A stretch of 64,000 nucleotides of DNA, taken from NCBI GenBank assembly GCA_010279815.1, contig QEOQ01000303.1, positions 437,567 through 501,566 on the forward strand. The letters run 5' to 3'. This stretch comes from Brachionus plicatilis. Taxonomy: Eukaryota; Rotifera; Eurotatoria; Ploima; Brachionidae. Below the pieces are notes generated by a model, which saw nothing but the letters and a program-made list of their open reading frames with translations, did no database searches and was not told the DNA's origin. The position numbers were made by a program, and so were the translations under genes. This document shows positions 37,688-49,993 of the stretch, one piece after another. Positions within the stretch are counted from its first letter, which is position 1. Every line of letters begins with the position of its first letter.

Positions 37688-40600
37688 ATGTGCTCTAGCC
37701 ATGAAATCCAAGCAACAATAAACGCCATTGGGTTTCTCGATGAAGGCGAATACTTTAAAGGAAGTGATTGTTTAAGTAAAATTAAGAAACACGATTGTTG
37801 AATTTAAAGTAAAAAAATATTATTAAAAGATGCCTTGAAAGATTTGACGAGATATCTTAAAAGAGATGATCCAAACGAGAAAAATATCAGACTAGAACTT
37901 TTAAAGAGTGATGTCCTTTCAAACGATTTGATTCCACTACTAAAAATAATCAAACCAAAAAAAGAATCTGTTCTGTTCGATATTGTTCTACGTTTATTAG
38001 TGAATTTGACTCAATCCGCTTTGAACTGCTTCGAACTTAAAGTCCCAAATGATAAATTTCATTACAATGTATTTCTAGAAATTGACAGTCAACTAAAACG
38101 TGTAAAAAAATCGTTTGCAGATGAAGATTTCATTCGAGTATTGAGCGAAAGGATCAATGATGTAATGAGAAAAGAATGGCAAGATAGACCAGAAGAGGAA
38201 GAGTTGATATTGGAAAGAATTTTATTTCTAATCAGAAATATTTTATTAATTAAATGCTCAGAAGACGATGCTGACAGACTAGAGACTGACATTAACTCAC
38301 ACGATAACCTCATTCTGTAATTTTTAAATATTTAAATTCTTATTTTTTTTATTAAAAAAAAAAAAAGAAATTTTTTCAAAACTGATCTGACAAATCATTT
38401 GATCTACATGGCTCACGCGAGTATTAATAAAAAGTACACAATTCACATTTTGGAAATCATAAATCTAATGCTCAGAGAACAAGTAAAAAAGTCCATTTGA
38501 TTCTTTGTATATTTTCTAAATCAGTAATTAAGTCAGCCGAAGAGCTTGCTAAAGTTTCTGAAAATGAAGTCAATCTAAAATCGAAACGTTCTCAGGTTGA
38601 AAAGGAACGGGACATTGAGTAAAAATTTTGGAATATAAACCACTATTTTTAACAAACATTTTCTAGTGAACTAGAGCTATTGCAAAGAAAAGATTTACAG
38701 CAGCGGAAGCATAATCGCCTCCGATTGAATCCAAGACATTCAAGGTTTATGGGTACATATGTAGCAGTCAATATGAAATCTATAAATGATGAAAACAAGC
38801 TCATTGTTCATAAACATGCCAAAAATATGGACGACGCTTTAATGGACTCTACCAAAAAAGCTATTCGTAAAGCTAAAAATAAAATTGTGCTTGAGGTAAA
38901 TGTTAAATAATACTTTTTAACAAATTTCAAAATTTCTTCTGGAAAACTTAAATTTAAAAATCAATCTAAAAAAAATGAAAAAATCAAATTTTTATCATTA
39001 GCTTAAACTTTTAAAAATTAGGATTCAAATTTAAGAGAGATTTTAGGAATTTTTTAAACTCGAATTCTATAATTTATGACTGAATAAAATAAATTATTTT
39101 ATTTTTTTTTGTTAAGTGAAGACTATTAATTTTATTTTTTTATTCAAAAAATTTGGGGAAAATTCAGAGTTCGTCAAGTTTTCGTTTTACCATTTTCTTT
39201 ATTTTTTAAGCTTTTTTATTTTAAAATTCAAAGCAGTATTCAAAAAAGTGATATAGAAACTTTTTTGTAAAGTATGATGTTAAGAGACCATTATAATTTT
39301 TAGCTCACTTGATAAGAGGGAGATGGAATTTGAAAATAAAATTATCTTTAAGTTAAATACTTAAAGTAAAAAAAGTAACTTATGCAACTGAAGCAAGCTG
39401 AGCAACTGAATTTGATTCTTGCTTTGATAAATTATTTTGTCTCCTTTCGAAGAAAAGCTCTTTGCATATTTTTGCAAATAGTCAATCGTTATCATCCATA
39501 TTGACTATTAGTGTGAGCTTATTTGTATAAGGTTTAAAAGAGCTAAATTTTATTTAAATAATATCCCTTTTTTTATAATACAGAGTGTTCTCCATTTTAT
39601 GACCTCCTATAGGGAGGAAGACAAAATATAGAAAGACAAAATATAGACATGACAAAATATAGAAAGACAAAATATAGACATGACATAATATAGAAAGACG
39701 AAATATAGACATGACAAAATATAGAAAGACAAAATATAGACATGACAAAATATAGAAAGACAAAATATAGAATACTACTATATGTAAAAAAATATAGAAA
39801 ATTTTAATTATATTATTATAATAATATATTTGAGACTTTTACTTTGTATTAATTAGTGACAGATTATAAAAGTGAGAATGTTGAAGCATTTTTTGGAAGG
39901 TTTAGGAAATAATTTACTAATTGACAAAGAAAAAAATTGAAATAAAAATTAATTAGACATTTTTTTTTTCTACATTTTTTTTTCCAGGTAAATTCTATAC
40001 AGTACTGCTACGAAAAACTGTTTTTACGTGAAATTACGTGAAATTACGTAATTTTACGTAATTTCCGGTAATTTCACGTAAAATTACGTAAAATTACCAA
40101 AGTAAAAAAAAGTAATTTTACCGGATTTTACGTAATTTTACGTAAAATTACCGGAAATTACGTAATTTTACGTAAAAAGTAAAATTCCAAAAAATACTAC
40201 TTTTTTTGAGAATTTTGGCATTTTTTGACTTTTTTGAAATTTTTTGATCCTGAATGCGAAAAAAAAAATTACTTTTTTTCACGTAATTTTACGTGAAATT
40301 TTATTTAATTGTGGTAAATTTTTGTAATTTTTAGTAAAAAAAAGTAAAAAAAAGTAAAATTTTTAAATCTTTGAAAAAATTTTTGCGGAATTTTATTTTT
40401 TTTTATTTTTATCATTTTTAAAGCTGTCACCAGCTTATTTCCATGATTCTTTGAAATTTGAATTTTTTGGCACAAACAAATCTTCTTTAATAAAAAAAAT
40501 TTTAAATTAAAGCTTTTTTTTTCATTAAAATATTTACTTTTTATTTCCTCCATTTCATTATGAAATTTTTTTTCATAAAACCCTAGAGTCTGACCTTTGT

Positions 40601-43600
40601 CATTTACAAATCTCTTCATTATTTCACTTCTGAGACGATTTGTAAATGGCTTATTATTGACTTAATTTTTTTTTTAGATTTTTTAAAAATAATATATTTT
40701 AAACTTAAATATAAGAATACTTATGGTTTCAATAGCTTCGCTATCACTGGAACTACTATAAGTTCTTTCGGCCTTTCTTTTGGTTCCTGGTGAAAAGAGA
40801 GAACTGTCAGTTTCACCCCCAATAATTAATTTTTTAATGGCTTCATTTTCGCTATTAAGTTTCGAAATATTTGTGTTTAGCTTATTAATGTTTTCATCAG
40901 AGTTGGTCAAAAGTCAAAGTCATGAAGTCAAAGTCATGAAGTCAAAGTCAAGTCTGGACTTTGACTTTGAAATTATTTTAAACTCAAGTCAAAGTCAGTC
41001 TTTGACTTTTAACGATTCTGACTTTAAAGTTTGACTTTTGACCAACTCTGATTTTCATTCATTGTAAATAAAGTTTGTTCTAAAGTGGACGGTTTGATGA
41101 CTTTATCTCATTCAAGAGCTTATATTAGTCAATATTAAATTATATTTTTACTTTACTCGAGAAACAAAGAACGTCGAACAAAACGTCAAAAAATACGTGA
41201 TTGTTTTCATGAGCATTTACACCATAAAAAAGTAAAATAATAAAAAACATTTTTGTTTTTGCATTTTTGTTTATTGTTTATAATTAGCTTTTTTAAAATT
41301 TGTACAAAATTTACTTTTTTTTACTTTTTTTTACTAAAAATTACAAAAATTTACCACTATTAAATAAAATTTCACGTAAAATTACGTGAAAAAAAGTAAT
41401 TTTTTTTTTTTCGCATTCAGGATCAAAAAATTTCAAAAAAGTCAAAAAATGCCAAAATTCTCAAAAAAAGTAGTATTTTTTGGAATTTTACTTTTTACGT
41501 AAAATTACGTAATTTCCGGTAATTTTACGTAAAATTACGTAAAATCCGGTAAAATTACTTTTTTTTACTTTGGTAATTTTACGTAATTTTACGTGAAATT
41601 ACCGGAAATTACGTAAAATTACGTAATTTCACGTAATTTCACGTAAAAACAGTTTTTCGTAGCAGTACTGTATTATCCAATAAAAAATCGTTTTCTACAT
41701 TTTGTCTTTCTATATTTTGTCACACTGCCCTCCTATATTGTGACATTTCGTTTTTGTGACTTAAAGTAGAATTACGTTGAAAAACATAATCCTTTCCATG
41801 TTAAATTTTTTTGAATTTGTGAACCCCTATTTTGTGGTTTTGTGAACTATTTTTTGATTACTGTATTTTAGATTTTTTATTCTAAAATAAGCTAACTTAC
41901 TATGATAATGTATGTCTGCATTTTTTCTGCAATCTTTTTATATAAAAATAATTATCCTGTAAAAAACAAGTTAAGTTTCATAGGTAAAATAAGTAAAATA
42001 AGTTACCCTTTAAACGGCTTTTAAAAAAAATTTATTTACAATCATCTAAAAAAATTTATTTTTTAATATCGGAAAATTTGTAATTTTTTTACCTGCATTC
42101 AATATGGGGTTGTGAAGTTCATTTCAATTCGATCGTTTCAATTCAGAAAAATTTTAATTACTTTTTTATTATAAGGGATAATTTAGTTCTGTAAAATGCT
42201 TAATGGTTAAGCAACTTTACTTAATCCAAAAATATATGTCTGCAAAAACTCTGCAATGTACTTGCACAGTTGATAAGAATACTTTTTAATGGCGTGCAAA
42301 ATGCATAAAATTACAGAGTATTTTGCAGACTTAAATTACTGAATTAAGCAAATTTGCTTATAATCAAGCATTTTAGAGAACTGAATTATCTCTTTTAGTA
42401 AAAAAGTTATTCAAGTTTATCCGAATTGAAATGATCGAATTGAAACGAACTTCACAACCCCATTCAATATCCAGATATTTTAAAAATTTAAATTTTGAAT
42501 TTAAAACTAGAATTCAAAATTATAAAAGCCTAGATAAATTATGATATCATGGTTATATCATGGTTATATTGATTAAAGTAATTAATTTTAATATTAAAAT
42601 ATCAATTATCTTTTCATTTAATATTTTTTCTGAATTTTCATATTAAAAAATTTGTGCTTTATTTGAAACTTTTATTACTTTTTAGTTATTTTATTTATTA
42701 AAAATATAGTAAGGGATGGAATCCCAGGTTTTTTGGAATGGAACTTAGTCCTTCTTTTCAACCCCTTGCTTGAATTACCATATTTAAATAAAAAGTTCAA
42801 GATAGAAAAAAGAAAATTTGATGAATTTAGTTTTTTAAAAATGCAAAAGTTAAAATTCAAATATTTAGATGTTTCATTTTAAAATCTATAAGAGCTAATG
42901 CGGTAGTTTAACCTTTACGGATTAAGTTTAAAACAAAGGATATGTAGATCTTGATGAAGTGATTCGGGATATATACTTATTTTGTTTATATGAATATGAA
43001 GGAGAGACTACAATCTGATATTAGAATCAGATGAAGAAGAATAACCAATGGGTTATTCGACTATAGTAGTATCATTAGCCGCCAATTGCTGGGATCTGAA
43101 TTTGTCAAACTTGTCTTTGAATGCATTTGTTGATTTTGCAGAAACTACAGTGTCCGGTAGCTGGTTCCATAACGAAGCTACTCTGTTCGTGAAGAAGTTT
43201 TCTCTAGGTTTTGACAAGCAAAGTTGCTTCCTGAGTCTTGGTTTTTTACGTAGATTCATCGATGAGTGATTGATTTTAGGAGTTTGGCTTGAATCTGCGA
43301 AGGCATGCAGGTGAACATTGCTCTGTTTACTGACAATTTTGAATAGTTGGATTGCATCACCTCTTTTCCTTCTACTTTCAAGCGTAGGGATACCAATTTT
43401 TGCTAATCTTGAGAAATAATTGAGATTTCTGAGACCAGGCACTAGTTTGGTAGCTCTACGTTGGACCTTTTCCAGCCTTTTAATGTCTTTCTTTTGCAAA
43501 GGATTCCAGGCTGCTGTACAGTATTCAAGATGTGGTCTCACAAACGCAGTGAAGAGTCTTCTAAAATTGTCCGTTGTCCAAAATTTAAAGGCGTTTTTGA

Positions 43601-46600
43601 GTTGAGCAAGGACTCCATTAGCCATCTGGATTGCCTTGTCTATCTGCTCAGTCCATTTAAGCTTATTATTTATCATGATACCTAAATCTCTTTCCACAGA
43701 CGTCTGTTCTAATACATGACTGTGTGAAGCATCTATTTTCATAGTGAAAGGTATTTGAAGGGTGCCTTTTGATCCAAATCGCATAATTTTACATTTCTTT
43801 TGGTTAAACTTCATATGCCAAGTGTCAGCCCAGTTAACTATGTTGTCAATATCTTCTTGAGCAAGTTTCAGGTCAAGCGAATTACGTATTGTGGAGATAA
43901 GTTTACTGTCGTCAGCAAAAAGTTTACATGTATTTCGTACTGATTCAGGCATGTCATTTATGAAAATGATAAATAGCAACGGTCCAAGGACCGATCCTTG
44001 AGGCACACCACTAAGGACCTTTAGCCATTTTGAGCTAGATTTACCAACAGTTACTCTTTGCGTTCTATTTGTTAGAAAATCTTTGAGCCAAATAAGAATT
44101 TTACCTGAAAAGCCATAGCATTCAAGTTTGGTCAGCAGTAAGTCGTGTACCACACTATCGAAAGCCTTGGCAAAGTCAAGGAACACAACTAATGCTTGAA
44201 AACCTCGGTTTAGGGCTTCAGTGATCAAGTCTAGACTTTCCAAAAGATTGGTGGTGCATGACTTACCAAAGACAAAGCCATGTTGCTCATTTGTGAGCAG
44301 TTTATTTGCTTCCAAGTGAGCCATCATTTCATTGCGGATTAGCTTCTCCATGATTTTGCCTATTATAGAGATTAGGGAAATAGGACGGTAGTTGCTGGGA
44401 TCACTTTTCACGCCTTTCTTGAATATTGGCGTCACGTTGGCTTTCTTCCATATGGCTGGGACAACACCTTCATCGAAAGATTTAATGAAAAGAAATGACA
44501 GGACTGGGCCCAGGGGAACACTGCATTCTTTTAGGACTTTAGGATGAACCAGATCGGATCCGATTGATTTATGAGTATCCAGTTCAGAGAGTAATTTGCC
44601 TATTTTGTGACAGCTGAAAACATCATATGGGTTCATGTCAAAAATAATTTGTGTTCTTGATGATATGTGACAATTAGTTCAGGAAATTTAAAAAGCCACT
44701 TCAAATATTTACCAAAATATCCAGAATTGTATGAGTATTTTAAAAATATCAATTTTTTTAATAAAATTTAACATTATCGGTAAAGTTTGTTTAGAGCTTA
44801 ATTATTTCTTAAAAAAATAATTAAAAAAAATTTCTTTTTTTCATGATTTCTGATTTTCAAAAGGAGAAAAAAAATATTTTATTTAGTATCTAAAAGTTTA
44901 TCTCATTTCAAAGCATTTGACTCTTTGAAACTATGAGGTGCCATATTTCCTGAACAAATTGTCACATAAATGAAAAAATCATATATTTCGAATCAGGTAA
45001 TCTGGTTAAGGTATCTTACAATTTACATTTTATAATATAATTTTTAAATGGTTTTAATAAATTAAAAATTGGCCGTATGTGAATTTAATTTTCAATTAAT
45101 GTGTAAAAAAAATTTTTATTCATTTCTTTTTTCTTTTAAAAAATTTTCCCAATTTCTCCGTCGGTAAAAATTCAGAAGCTTAAACCCTATAAATATTAAA
45201 ATCAAAATCGCATTAATATTAATTGGTAAAAACGTTACTTCGTTGATTTTAATGTGAACATTTTTGCCAAGCACTTTAAACTAAAATAAACTTCTTGCTT
45301 TTTGTAGTATAATAATTTAATAAATATCAAAAAATAAATTTTAGAACGATGAACAACAGCGAAAATCAGTTTTATACATAAGAATCATATTAAAAAAATT
45401 TTGCTCATTATTTCTCCAAGAAGCGTGTGGTTTATTTTTCAAAAGTGTTAAGGTATTTATCAAACTTTGTTAATAAACACTTATCTTGTGAATAAAAAAA
45501 CAAAATCCAAGGACTTATTACAAAGAAAGAGTTTAGATGATGACGAAACTTGTTTTTTTTACTGGCTAGTTCAATTTTTCACAGAATTCACAAGAAATTA
45601 CGAATTTGACGAACAAACTAAACTAGATTTAATAAAGTAAATTTAATAAGAGAAAAAATTTTTAAATAATTGACTTCATATTTTAATAGAGAAACTTTTT
45701 CATTAGAGCTTTTTCATTCAATTGAAGTATTTATTCAAAGATGCTTTGAAATGATGCGAGTGGACAAAGAAAACAATAAACTTTGGGCAAAAAGAATGCA
45801 CACAAGCTTAAAATGCTACAAGGAAAATTTGGTTATTTTATTTTCCATTGAAAAAAAATTAGCAGAATTTGAAAAGAGCCAAAGTCAAGTTGAAAGTGCA
45901 AAATTAGCCAGTGTAGACACAAATATAAATTTGGACGATGATGATCAATTGGGAGATCTGGCTGATAAAATGGCATCGACCGATACGTCCGAGCCAGTAA
46001 AAAAAAATCTTTTAGATGAAAAATCAATGGACATTGTGGACAGATTAAAAAGTCTAATAAAAAATAATCATAATTTGTTTGTTAAAGGCTTTATTTTTTT
46101 AGATCAGCTGTTTTATATGCAAGAGTTTAGGGAGCTTTTTATCACAATGCTCAAGGATTTCGATCATACAAAAATGTCCAAGTAAATGAACCAAAATTTT
46201 GAGCACAATTTTAATTTTTAAAAAATAAATTTTGAAGAAATTTTTTGAGAGACTTAATTGAAGCAAATCACATTTTTATTTTGATGCTGGAAATGCACAA
46301 AAAAAATGGTACATTGAGCGTGGCGTCTAAAAAGAAAAAACGAAAGGTAAAAAAAAAAGATACAAAAAAGTCTAAAAAAGAGTCCAAAGAAGAAAAAGAG
46401 AAGCGCTTGCAGCTAGAAGAGGAGCATCAGCGTCGCTTGGATGAACAGGACCCTGGCTTCAAGTCAAGAATATGGGACAAACATTTTGCCAGAGTTGCTT
46501 CTTTAATCCAGGGACAAACCGAGCTGAATATAGAAAATGATGATTTGATGCCATTTGATTTTGTTGCCACTAGCGATGAAGAATTTGATGCTCATAAAGA

Positions 46601-48725
46601 TACAGTAGTTGAAAAAATTCAAAATTTACTTGTAAAAAATAAACCTGATGACTCAATTAGTTTGTTTCGAGAAGCCCGCTACTTATTTTTGAATGATAAG
46701 GACTCATTTGGAACAGCGGAAATGTCTGCTGATGAAGAATTTGAGACCTTTAAGAATCTTTTTATGAAACAACTCGAGATTAAAAGAGAGGAAAAAAATG
46801 ATGAGCCAGCCAAAGACGAAGGTCTTGGTGATGATGAAGAAATGAACTGTGAAGAAAAAGATGATTTTTACGATGAAGAATTCGGGGAACAGGAAGAAAC
46901 TGCGACTACTTATGTTGTCGAAGAAGAAAACCTGGATTTTGAAAACTTTCTTTTCCGCTACACTCATCCACACATTCTCAAGAGCTACATTTTGATGCTG
47001 GGAGAATATGGCAAAAATTCGGATTTTTTAAACAGATGCTGCATGTCCCTGCTGGAAAGAATTGCTTACGAGTGTCAAGCACCACAATGTCTCTATCAAC
47101 TAAGTCTTTTTAACCTGATAAATAAAATATACAAAGATCCAATGTCTCGGTGCTGTATGAACATAATTGAAAAAAGTACCCAAAAAAAGTCCATCGATGA
47201 CTTGTACGCTTCCTCTTATTCCACTGAAGATATGTTCGCTTTTTTTAGACAAATATTGTCCAAATTTTTTGAACAAACTAGCAAAAATTCGCTCATGTTT
47301 TTGGAAATTTTGTTTTTTAAAGACAAAAAAATTTTGCATGAACTTGGCGAAGAGTATTCTGGATACAAGAGTTTAAATGCGGAGAATGTAAGTAGTGGAA
47401 AAAGTAGAAAAATAGCTTGGACCCAGGACGAACAAGACGAACTTAAGGAACTTTTTGAAAAATACAAGCGCAGGTTTGAGACCAACGATGAAGAAAACTA
47501 TGAGGATGATATAGAAGACGCCCTAAACATCAAAAATCAGGATGCAGGTGACATTATTGATCTAATAATGCTCAACATCAAAGATGGTAATCGAAAACGC
47601 AAGGACATTTGCACCCAATTAGCTAACTTGGGTTGTGTTCAATCACATGAAGTGTTCAAGACAAATAGATACACTTTTCCGAACCGGAAAAGAATGGGCA
47701 GAAACAGACTATGGCGTGACGAAGATGTAGATGAATTGAGACATTCTTTTTTTTTAATTTCTGATGAAGCTAATGAGCTAAATAAACCATTGAACGAAAT
47801 GATGGGAAAATTACAAGCTTGTTTGAAGATAAACAGAACCAAATCTTGCATCATAGATAAACTTTTAAGCTTGGGACTTATTAAAAGCAAAAGTGAGGCG
47901 ATTGGAAGTAAGAAACAAAAAAAGAGCTCAAACGATAATGATGATGATGATGCTAGGTTCATTAATGATACTGAATCGGATAATGATCGAAAGAAAGAGA
48001 AAAAAAAGAAAAAAAAGGAAAAAAAGAGCAAGAAGACTACAGACAACGATTTATTTGATGCTGAGTCTGAAAGTAGTTCTGATGAATCAGCATCATCTGA
48101 ATCAGAATCTGAAAAGTCTGAAATTGAAACTGAAAATAATACTGAAAAAAATTCTGAAAAAAATACTGAAAAAAATACTAAAAAAATAGTTCCGGATAAA
48201 AGTGATGACGAAAGCTCGCCAATTAAACTTAAAGGAACAAGCACTAGGGATAAGATTTTGGAAGCTTTGAATTTAAATGATGATTCAAATGAGAGCAACA
48301 TTGTCAGAAATAGAAAATCAAAGAGTATTTTAAGTGATGATGATGATGGTGATGACGATTTGATGAGTAAAAATGATGATAATAAGATAATAGAAGAACT
48401 GTTAGGGACAAAAGATAAAGTAAAATCCAAACGGTCAGAGAAAAAAAAGGCCAAAAAATTGATGAGTGATGACAGTGACGACAATGAGATTAATGATTCG
48501 GTGAAACGAAAATCTGTGGCAAAAAAGCGTAAAAAAATTTTGGATTCGGATGAGGATAGTAAAGATTCGGTAGCTTCAACGGAATCAGTGAAAAAGTCAA
48601 GTCAATTGTCTGAAAATGAAAAATTAAAAATTTTAGAAAGTGACGAGGAGAGTGATGAAGATTTACCTCTGAATAGTTTATCTTCGAAAAGACAAAAATT
48701 ATTTTTAAGTGAAGATGATGAATAA
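37688..48725 (+). CDS. TIMELESS: TIMELESS (TIM-1/Tof1-type replication fork protein), 9 exons
   Basis: Exons: 37688-37775, 37830-38316, 38368-38482, 38533-38618, 38667-38895, 45345-45452, 45512-45636, 45690-46181, 46250-48725. They total 4206 nt (1401 residues), in frame, longer than vertebrate TIMELESS (about 1200). The N-terminus (NAIGFLDEGEYFKGSDCL, then DLTRYLKRDDPNEKNIR and LLVNLTQSALNCFE) is the TIMELESS signature. Conserved later blocks include TIHILEIINLMLREQ, NPRHSRFMGTYVAVNMKSI, NKLWAKRMHTSLKCY and ANHIFILMLEMH. A Lys-rich segment sits near 603-640, and the last 250 residues are acidic/Lys-rich low complexity, probably disordered. The match is to the fork-protection paralogue (partner TIPIN), not the insect clock protein. 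Intron 5 is 6449 bases and full of mobile elements; all others are 48-68 bases. Confidence 0.93.
39620..39771. repeat. Minisatellite, 31-bp unit
   Basis: Tandem array in which GACAAAATATAGAAA alternates with GACAAAATATAGACAT, giving a 31-base higher-order unit repeated about five times with a few substitutions. A small palindrome (CCTCC...GGAGG) sits at 39603-39617 just before it. A single inverted copy (TTTTGTCTTTCTATATTTTG) occurs at about 41699-41720, beyond the large palindromic element, with CCCTCC nearby. Confidence 0.9.
40510..41066 (-). pseudogene. Two-exon-like ORF inside the palindromic element, split by a MITE
   Basis: On the minus strand, a first segment (40897 down to about 40722) encodes a short Asn/Lys/Ser-rich, coiled-coil-prone peptide (NKLNTNISKLNSENEAIKKL, then GTKRKAERTYSSSSDSEAIE) and meets a GTATTC donor-like site. 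A second segment (about 40657 to 40524) reads TNRLRSEIMKRFVNDKGQTL and QTLGFYEKKFHNEMEEIK to a GTAAAT site. The hAT MITE at 40898-41050 interrupts the start: the ATG-containing sequence lies just beyond it, at about 41059-41066, and the 8-base target duplication overlaps the first codons. The protein is not recognised; it may be element-encoded or a captured host fragment. Confidence 0.4.
40898..41050. mobile_element. hAT-type MITE nested in the palindromic element
   Basis: 153 bp bounded by CAGAGTTGGTCAAAAGTC and its complement. Flanks are GTTTTCAT (40890-40897) and ATTTTCAT (41051-41058), an 8-bp duplication with one mismatch. The interior repeats CATGAAGTCAAAGT and TCAAAGTCAGTCTTTGA. Same family as 19515-19824. 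Confidence 0.9.
42106..42461. mobile_element. Mutator-like MITE with 9-bp target duplication
   Basis: Long inverted termini begin GGGGTTGTGAAGTTC on both ends and stay alignable for about 100 bases inward. The flanking 9-mers are identical (ATTCAATAT at 42097-42105 and 42462-42470). A 9-bp duplication with long terminal inverted repeats is characteristic of Mutator/MULE elements. 356 bp, no coding capacity. A truncated relative lies at 18985-19233. Confidence 0.85.
43053..44636 (-). mobile_element. LINE reverse transcriptase ORF, 5'-truncated but open
   Basis: A 527-codon open frame on the strand opposite to TIMELESS. Motifs appear in non-LTR order: NYRPISLISIIGKIMEKLI, NEQHGFVFGKSCTTNL, VVFLDFAKAFDSVVHDLL, GVPQGSVLGPLLFIIFIND, then the catalytic FADDSKL box, followed by the thumb region and the C-terminal VASLWNQLP common in CR1/L2-like and Jockey-like elements. 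No endonuclease is found upstream, so the copy is 5'-truncated. The absence of stops suggests a fairly recent insertion. The 3' end lies near 43000, with no clear poly(A). Confidence 0.92.
44666..44966. mobile_element. TA-flanked MITE, 301 bp
   Basis: Ends TGTGACAATTAGTTCAGGAA and the complement TTCCTGAACAAATTGTCACA match with one mismatch over about 22 bases. TA dinucleotides adjoin both ends (44664-44665 and 44967-44968). AT-rich interior, no coding capacity. It lies just upstream of the truncated LINE in TIMELESS intron 5. Confidence 0.8.
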
Positions 48726-48767
48726 ACAGCTAAAATTTAAAAAGGTTTTAAAATTTTATATTTTAAA

Positions 48768-48773
48768 AATAAA
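48768..48773 (+). terminator. Candidate poly(A) signal of TIMELESS
   Basis: An AATAAA hexamer lies 43 bases after the TIMELESS stop codon. In DNA this AT-rich the hexamer is common by chance, so only its position supports the call. Confidence 0.4.
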
Positions 48774-49827
48774 TGCATTATAATTATATATAAAATACGT
48801 CTAAAAATATACGAAATTTTTTTTATTTTAATTTGAATAAATTTTTTTGGTAAAAATATGTTAAATCTAAATTTTAAATTTTTGGTGTAAAGTCTAAAAA
48901 TTAAAATCATTAGTTAATAATTAAAAATGTGATCTTTGTTGGAAAAAAAATTGAAATTCTTATGCCTAGTTTTTTTGTTAGAGAAAAATTCAAAATAAAA
49001 TCCATCAAATCTTTGTTTCTTTAGTATTTAGCGATATTTTGTATCTTAGTATTAGTTCGATATTAGGTTTTATTAGTATTGAAGAAATCAGGAAAATTTT
49101 AAGATTCAAGATTACTCTGGCAATGTTTTATTGGTTTTTTGAGAAAATAAAATTTTATAAATTGCAAAAATCGCAGCTTCTTACATGATATTAATTTAAA
49201 TTATCAATATTGGTCTTTAATATTTCATATGTTATTTTATAGCTTATATATTTTTTGATTTAATTTTGTTCTGACTTAAGGAAGCTATATAAATTAACTG
49301 AATGGTTGTTATAAACGTTATTACTAGTGATGAAATCGAATTCACTGTTGAATGATATTAAAATATTTAAATTTAATATTTTTTTAATTCAAAAATTAAA
49401 TCAAAAATAAATTCAAATAAGAAATCTTATTAATTCAATTCAATTTTTGTATTCAAATTTTTAGTTAATTTGAATTTTCAATTCAAATTTAAAATATATT
49501 TAAATATCAAAGTAAACATTTTTTAATAAGAATATTCTTAAATATTTTTTATTTATAAAAAAATTTTATTATAAATTTTTGAGTATGGTTAAATCAGGTT
49601 CAAAACTTGCCACAATATCAGTCTCAGTAATTAATATTTTAACTGAATTCAAATAATTTTTTTTAAATATAATTTAAACTAAAATTTACTAATGAATTTT
49701 CAACCAAACTTGAAAATCAATTGAATTTTTGTTTTATTTTTATTTATTTAAACAATTTATTTTGCTTATTCAATGTGACATATTAAAGGAAAATTTTAAA
49801 TATTTTTAAAATTTTTTGTATATGATA
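48774..49827. other. Intergenic, nothing recognised
   Basis: AT-rich sequence after TIMELESS with no open frame of note and no terminal repeats seen. Confidence 0.5.
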
Positions 49828-49993
49828 AATAAGAGAGATTTTTATTCTGAAAAAAAATTAAAATTTTTTTTTTAATTATTTTTCTATATTTAATCCCTTA
49901 AAAAATTATATGAAAATAAATCTATTAAATAGTTTTACTATGAAATAATTATGCTACGAAAAAAAAATCTATGAATTGAGCGTTCACCTATTT
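49828..49993. repeat. Dispersed AT-rich repeat, second copy
   Basis: Shares TATTTAATCCCTTAAAAAAT, a TATTCT...AAAAAATTAAAATT stretch and CGAAAAAAAAATCTATGAAT with 11044-11160, in the same orientation. This copy has about 45 extra bases in the middle. Its ends are not defined. A short TAGTAGTAGTAT microsatellite follows at 49996-50042. Confidence 0.65.

Larger units (their letters stand above)
39998..41672. mobile_element. Large palindromic TA-flanked element with internal ORF
   Basis: Starts TACAGTACTGCTACGAAAAA and ends with the exact complement. The arms (about 39998-40390 and 41285-41672) are long near-perfect inverted repeats made of TTTTACGTAATTTTACG words; outer TA dinucleotides look like target duplications. 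The central 0.9 kb carries a minus-strand ORF with apparent splice sites and a nested hAT MITE. The CAGT start, TA site and arm composition link it to 4011-4415 and 22561-23165, for which it could be a larger, gene-bearing relative. No transposase motif was recognised. It lies in TIMELESS intron 5. Confidence 0.85.

Noticed and set aside
47639..48484. Minus-strand open frame of 281 codons
   Set aside because: It is antisense to the Lys/Asp/Ser-rich end of TIMELESS; its Ser/Phe/Leu repeats are the complement of that low complexity.
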